From Tanypteryx hageni (Eukaryota > Arthropoda > Insecta > Odonata > Petaluridae), in the NCBI GenBank assembly GCA_028673005.1, contig CM054115.1, positions 7,237,501 to 7,301,500 of the forward strand: 64,000 bases of DNA. Direction: 5' to 3'. The position numbers and the translations under genes are program-made. The notes beneath the pieces were generated by a model, which saw only the letters and a program-made list of their open reading frames with translations, did no database searches and was not told the origin of the DNA. Below are positions 58,487-64,000 of this stretch, piece by piece (positions within the stretch are counted from its first letter, which is position 1; every line of letters starts with the position of its first letter).

Positions 58487-59460
58487 CACTTTGAGTAGGG
58501 GGAGCATTGTCATTATAGGGGATCATTTTGAGTAGGAGGGGAGCATTGTGATTAGAGGGGGATGCATTATGAGTAGGGGCGGAAGCATTCTCAGTAGGGG
58601 GAAGCATTGTGAGTAGGGGGAGAAGCATTGTAAGTAGGGGGGAATGATGAGTAGGGGGAAGCAGTGTGAGTAGGGGGGATGAATTGAGAGTAGGGGGAAC
58701 AGTGTGAGTAGGGGTGGAAGCATTTGAGTAGGGGGAAACTTTGTGAGTACGGGGGAATCATTGTGGTTAGGTGGGGGAGAATTGTGAGTAGAGGAGTGTA
58801 GCATTGAGTAGGGGGAGCATTGTGTGTAGGGGAGAGCATTGTTAGTACGGGAGAAGCATTGAGAGTAGGGGGGGAAGCATTGTATATAGGGGGGCATTGT
58901 GGGTAGGGGAAGTGTTGCGAGTAGGGGTGGAAGGATTGTGTATAGGGGTGAGCATTGCGAGTAGGGGGGAAGCATTGTGAGTAGGGGGGGCACTTTGAGT
59001 AGGGGGAGCATTGTCATTATAGGGGAGCATTTTGAGTAGGAGGGGAGCATTGTGATTAGAGGGGGATGCATTATGAGTAGGGGCGGAAGCATTCTCAGTA
59101 GGGGGAAGCATTGTGAGTAGGGGGAGAAGCATTGTAAGTAGGGGGGAATGATGAGTATGGGGAAGCAGTGTGAGTAGGGGGGATGAATTGAGAGTAGGGG
59201 GGAGCAGTGTGAGTAGGGGTGGATGCATTTGAGTAGGGGGAAACATTGTGGTTAGGTGGGGGAGAATTGTGAGTAGAGGAGTGTAGCATTGAGTAGGGGG
59301 AGCATTGTGTGTAGGGGAGAGCATTGTTAGTACGGGAGAAGCATTGAGAGTAGGGGGGGAAGCATTGTATATAGGGGGGCATTGTGGGTAGGGGAAGTGT
59401 TGCGAGTAGGGGTGGAAGGATTGTGTATAGGGGTGAGTATTGCGAGTAGGGGGGAATCAT
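58487..59460. repeat. Higher-order duplication in the minisatellite, offset ~504 then ~485 bp
   Basis: CACTTTGAGTAGGGGG at 58487 recurs at 58991 (offset 504). Further along, AGCATTGAGTAGGGGG recurs at an offset of 485. The change of ~19-20 bp equals loss of one repeat unit in the second copy, between the GAAAC and GTGGTTAGG variants. Confidence 0.88.
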
Positions 59461-61548
59461 TGTGAGTAGGGGGAAAGCAGTGTTAGTACGGAGGAAGCAT
59501 TCCGAGTTGGGGGGGGGGGAGAAGCATTTATAATAGGGGGAGCATTGCGAGTAAGGTGGGGGAGAATTATTATTGGCGGGATCGATTGTGGGTAGGGGGA
59601 AGCATTGTGAGTAGGGGGAAGCATTGAGAGTAGTGGGGAACATTGTGAGTAGGAGGAGCATTGTGAGTAGGGGGGCATTGTGTGTAGGGGGAAGCATTTC
59701 GATTAGGGGGGGAGAATTGTTAGTAGAGGGAGTAGCATTGTGAGTAGGGAGGAAGCATTCTGATTTGGGGGGAAGCATTGTGGATAAGTGGAAGCATAGT
59801 GAGTAGGGGGGGAGCATTTTAAGTAGGGAGGGCATTGTGGGTAGGGGAAGTATTGCGAGTAGGGGGAAGGATTGTGAGTAGGTGGGAGCTTTGTGAGTAT
59901 GGGGAAGCATTGCGAATAGTGGGGAAGCATTGCGAGTAAGGGTGGATGCATTGTGAGTAGGGGGGGGGAGCATTGCGAGTAAGGTGGGTGAGAATTGTGA
60001 GTAGGGGGATCATTGTGAGTAGGGGGAAGCATTATGAGTAGGGGGGGAGAATTGTGAGTTGAGTATTGTAGCATTGTGAGTAAGGGGGCTTTGTGAGTAG
60101 TGGGGGAAGCAATTTGAGTAGGGGGGGAAGTATTGTGAATAGAGGGAGAAGGATTGTGAGTAGGGGAGAAACATTGTTAGTAGGGGGGAAGCATTTTGAA
60201 GAGAAGGGAGAGCATTTTGAGTGGGGGGAAGGATTGTGTGTATGGGGTTTAAGCATTGTGAGTAGACGGAGAAGGATTGTGAGTAGTGGGGGAGCATTGT
60301 GGGTAGGGGGAAGTATTGCGAGTAGAGGGGAAGGATTGTGAGCAGGGGGTAGCATTTTGTTAAAGGTAGAATTTGTAAAAAATACGATATAGGATATATA
60401 GAAATATTAATATTTTAATTTGCTTGGCTGTTATAAATTCTTAAAATTTTAAGATATAGATAAATGTTTAGGTACTATGATGTGAGCTAGGGAGTTGAAA
60501 TTTTAAAGTAATTTGGATAGTTTTATTGAACAAATAAATATTTGAATATTTCCATAATGTTGTTATTACTGCCTTTAAAAATATTTAAATTTTTAAGAAT
60601 TAGATAAATATTATTTCACTTCTTGATGTGATATAACTTTTAAATTTGGCACAAAGATGTGGCATTAATATCCTACAACAAAAAGTTCAGCTCTGTAGCA
60701 CATATGGAAAATAAATAATTCTTGAAAAATTGTTGAAACAATTGCGAATTTTAGCGGGCACATTGTTGATAAATTCAAGATTTTCTTTTCTAAATAGAAT
60801 TTGCTACAAAATATTTCAAAAATCTCGTTTCTACGACTTGTAGTTTCCGTGATAAACAAGAATAAACTTTGATGTCCAAATATGGTAAAAACAACCTCTA
60901 ATATTTAACAATTTTGAAATTTTCTATATTTTTAATTGGTTAAGCGAAATTTTAGCTTCGTATTCCTTTTAGATTGGTCTACACATTGGAATTCTTTTTC
61001 CCCATGTTAACGTATGGCAGGTTTTTCTCGAATATTACCTATTTTTTGATTGACGTAATTATAAATGTACGCCGTAGTTTTAAATCAATTGTATTCTAAT
61101 ACAATCCACTTATTCTCTTTAAAAGAACTAAATTAAAGCTATTATTAAATACAGTTCATCAACCCCCGTATTTGAATGGAGTTTTTTTATTTAATAATAT
61201 ATATCGCATTTTAAAATTATGGCGTCATCATATGTATTCGTCTTTGGTTGAAATCAATGGGACAATAAGAAATTCTCTATTAATAAGCATTGAAGCGATG
61301 CTGTTATAATACGAATTGCCAATTCACAATGAAAAGCATTTTCCTGGTAGCTGAAGTTCTTTTTTGTTGAACATTTGCTTTCATTCCGATTAAAAGCATA
61401 TTTCTTCGCCAATTCGGCACCAATTTGAATTTAGTCTTAAAAAATAAGAAACGTCATTCTTTTAGCTATAGAATTGTTTTCGTACCGATTTTCTATCTGA
61501 TTTATAACTAATTAAGAAAAACAAATTTATGAAACTCAGCTTAGATTT

Positions 61549-61551
<3 letters not shown>

Positions 61552-61608
<57 letters not shown>
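61552..61608. repeat. TA microsatellite
   Basis: Uninterrupted AT/TA dinucleotides. ORFs over it read as an Ile/Tyr run and are artefacts. Confidence 0.95.
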
Positions 61609-61609
<1 letters not shown>

Positions 61610-61610
<1 letters not shown>

Positions 61611-61710
61611 TTATATATAGACGTTTCTTACAGAGGAGGAGGAGGATATAACATACATATAACATCATTATATATCGACGTTCCTTACAGAGGAGGATAT
61701 AGGAGGATAC
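61610..61710. repeat. GAGGAGGATATA motif repeats with an inverted partner at 62895-62945
   Basis: CATTATATATAGACGTTTCT and CTTACAGAGGAGGAGGA occur here twice with variants, once more in the same orientation at 62785-62825, and in reverse complement at about 62897-62935. Confidence 0.8.
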
Positions 61711-64000
61711 TAATGTCCAGCCCAAACTACAAGATCTAGAGAGCTGAAAGTTTCAGTTTTTGTAGATATGATGAAGAAATTTACAGATAAAATGAGACTT
61801 ATTACCTAAGTGACATGAGTTCTACTCCAGAAATTCCGAAATTTGTGTTTTTTTCCCATAAGAAAAGCATTGCGCCATTTTTGTAAATTAATTTTGGGCA
61901 CTTTCCCGTAAGCTACAAAAATGAAAATTTCAGTGTTGCTAGACGGCCACAATATCTATTGATAAATATTGTTACTTTTGCTTACAGAGTCCTGGGATCA
62001 ACTCCAGTTACCCCGGAATATCTCCCATAAGTTAGCATGGGAAAAAGTTAACCCAGGGTGTAGACAAATCTAATTAGTTTAGGAAGCTGAAATTTTGCAG
62101 GATTATAGAATGTTTCTCATAACCAACTATAAAAATCGAAAATTCCAAAATGGTTAATTTGTAGGGGTTCTTTTAACCCCATTTGAGCATTAAAGTTTAC
62201 TAATTTTTATCTTGGAATCTACCGAATGTGCTAAAATTATTTTTACCGGTAGAATTTGTAATAAGACGAAATAAAAATTATGGACATTTTGATTAATTAA
62301 TTAATATATTAAATTAATTTCTTTGGCTTTTAAAAATTCTTATAATTTAAACTAATAAATAAATGTTTAGGTACTTTGGGGCAAGCTAGGAAGCTGAAAT
62401 TTTAAAGTTAGGTAGAGCTCAGTGCATTGAAACTAACAAACATTTGAAAAGCTCCAACAAAGTGTTATTGCGGTCGTATTAAACTTTAAAAATTTTAACA
62501 ATTAAATAAATATTATTTCACTTCTAGATGTGCTACAACTACAAATTTGACAAAAATGTATGGAATTAGTACCTTACATTGAATAAAGTAAAATATTCTT
62601 AAAATTGCAAATTTAAGACATTGTTTTAATCAAATATTGTTCAATAAGGAAAGATAGAAATTGGGTGTAGAGGTGAAAAATTTTGAATTAAAAATATTTC
62701 TAATAATGCTATATCTCTCTGAAATATTAATGTTTATCAGGGTTAGATGAAATGCTTGCAGAATTCAAGCACCAACTACTTGCACTATATATATATCGAC
62801 GTTTCTTACAGAGGAGGAGGAGGAGTTTTCTAATGTTTAGGCACTTCCAGATGAGCTGGAGACTCGAAATTTTTTTCTTAGGTAGAATTTTGTGTTATAT
62901 CCTCCTCCTCTGTAAGGAACGTCTATATATAATGATATATAGAAGGATACTAATGTTTAGGCATTTCCAGATGAGCTAGAGATTCAAAATTTTTTTCATA
63001 GGTAGGATTTTGTGCAAAACCGACTAGAAAAAACGAAAATATTGAAAAAGTGCAACAGTATGTCCGCTAAAAATTCGCAATTGTTTAAACAAATTTTCAA
63101 AGTTTATGTATTTCCAAATGAGCTACGAAGCTGAAATTTTTTTAGAGATAGGATTTGTAAAAAAAAACAAAATTATGATTATACAATTTTTGATATTTTG
63201 ATTTGTTCGGCAGTTAAAAATTCTTAAAGTTTAAACAAATAGCTAACTGTTTAGGTACTACGGGATGAGATAGGAAGCTGAAAATTTCAAGTTATTTACA
63301 GAGTAGTGCAGTTGCACAAATAGGCATTTGAATCTTTCCATTAATGTAATGCGGTGGCCGTTAAAAATGTTTAAATTTTAAACTTTTAGAAGAATATTAT
63401 TTCACTTCTAGAAGTGGTACAACTTTAAAATTTGGCAGAAATGTGTAGAATTAGTACCCCATAATGGAGAATGGATAAAACTCTTAAAATTGCAAAGTTT
63501 GGGGATTGTTTTAATCTATTATTTTTTCATAAGGGAAAAACGAAAATCGCTGCGGAGGTGAAATTTTTCGGATTAAAAGAATATTTGTAATGAAGAAATA
63601 TCTGTCTGAAAAATGATTGTTTTTCAAGGTGAGATGTAATGCTTGCAGTATGCAAGCACCGTCTACTAGTGTATATATATATATCCTGTATCCTGTATCC
63701 TATATCCTCCGTAAGAAGCAGCATTTTATAATAGATATCTATGATAATTGTGACTCACTCACTGACACAAAATACGTATTTCTAGAAGGGATTGAAATCT
63801 AAAATTAGGTATGTTGGTAGGTAGAGTGACACGACCGGCGAGAAAAATCTAAAATCACAAAAAGTGTATATTTAAAGGATCTTTTTAACCCCAATGTTAC
63901 ATTTTAATATGCTGTAAGAGAATCATGGTATTCATTGCAAGGCTTTCTAAAAATGCATTTTCAAATTACTTTAAATTGAGATACGAATTCGGGAAAAGAA

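Larger units (their letters stand above)
50220..60352. repeat. Giant G-rich minisatellite, ~20-bp unit, ~10.1 kb
   Basis: About 500 imperfect copies of GCATTGTGAGTAGGGGGGAA, usually 19-21 bp. Variation is concentrated in the G-run length (3 to 10), GATTAGAG for GAGTAGGG, and GCGAG for GTGAG. The G-rich strand is the + strand throughout. Stop codons are rare in all three minus frames, so many overlapping ORFs (up to 292 codons, motifs such as PPYSQC and PPTHNAS) appear; they are compositional products of the repeat, not genes. There is no interspersed unique sequence of note. Confidence 0.98.
60362..64000 (+). repeat. Diverged ~0.9-kb repeat units, at least three copies
   Basis: Ordered landmarks recur at about 60380, 62270 and 63160: TTTTAATTTG or similar, AATTCTTA(A/T)A, TGTTTAGGTACT, GAAATTTTAAAG, TATTATTTCACTTCT and TTAGTACC. 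Spacings are ~1890 and ~890 bp. Phrases such as TTTTTAACCCCA are shared with 32600-33470. No coding sequence was found. It continues off the right edge. Confidence 0.75.

Noticed and set aside
50132..60355. Dozens of overlapping minus-strand ORFs of 60-292 codons rich in Pro, Ser, Thr, Leu and His-Asn
   Set aside because: They are translations of the 20-bp minisatellite in rotating frames. They occur in all three frames at once, lack signal or domain features, and change frame at each unit-length variant.
1..64000. CRISPR array or bacterial operon
   Set aside because: The tandem arrays lack unique spacers, and introns, hAT, piggyBac and LINE relics show an animal genome.

Overview
The window looks like intergenic or intronic DNA from an AT-rich, transposon-rich invertebrate animal, most likely an arthropod. 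The evidence is GT-AG introns, piggyBac, hAT, Helitron and CR1-like non-LTR elements, tRNA-derived repeats, and one recognisable host gene fragment. I could not identify the species. Nearly all long protein matches are decayed transposon genes. The only host coding sequence I can support is two consecutive exons of a Niemann-Pick C1 (NPC1-type) sterol transporter, at 43849-43993 and 44410-44589 on the + strand.

Layout, left to right. A piggyBac copy has both TIRs and TTAA duplications (572-3070). A LINE fragment and the 3' end of a CR1-like element follow (3557-4346), then a CT tract and two palindromes. A 5.1 kb TTF-zinc-finger hAT (hAT-1) lies at 5487-10587 with a perfect 8-bp TSD. An internally deleted Helitron (11326-12749) carries four ~180-bp tandem units and a helicase remnant. 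A foldback element (13304-13599), a second piggyBac relic (14430-15855) and a hAT-type MITE (16322-16604) come next. From 17880 to 23270 there is a nest of non-LTR elements: a minus-strand element is split into three blocks by plus-strand CR1-like sequence, and one of the insertions has a 6-bp TSD. A tRNA-like sequence, a GA tract and a minus-strand CR1-like copy (24743-25835) follow.

From 27 to 33 kb there are dispersed repeats and relics. hAT-2 (33480-38560, a relative of hAT-1, perfect 8-bp TSD) and hAT-3 (39160-41908, BED/CGGBP1-like, perfect 8-bp TSD, intron inside its zinc finger) come next. A 387-bp MITE ends 72 bp upstream of the first NPC1 exon. After the exons come a tRNA-derived repeat, a ~150-bp tandem array interrupted by hAT-5 (46141-48587), and copies of a repeat also found at 27 kb. 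Then there is a very large (~10.1 kb) G-rich minisatellite with a ~20-bp unit (50220-60352). The window ends in diverged ~0.9-kb repeat units with TA tracts and foldbacks.

How it fits together. There is no operon or pathway here. The sequence reads as a host gene with large repeat-filled introns, or its surroundings, recording successive insertion events. TSDs and restored reading frames allow several of those events to be put in order. All transposase and reverse transcriptase genes carry stops or frameshifts; hAT-3 is the least damaged.
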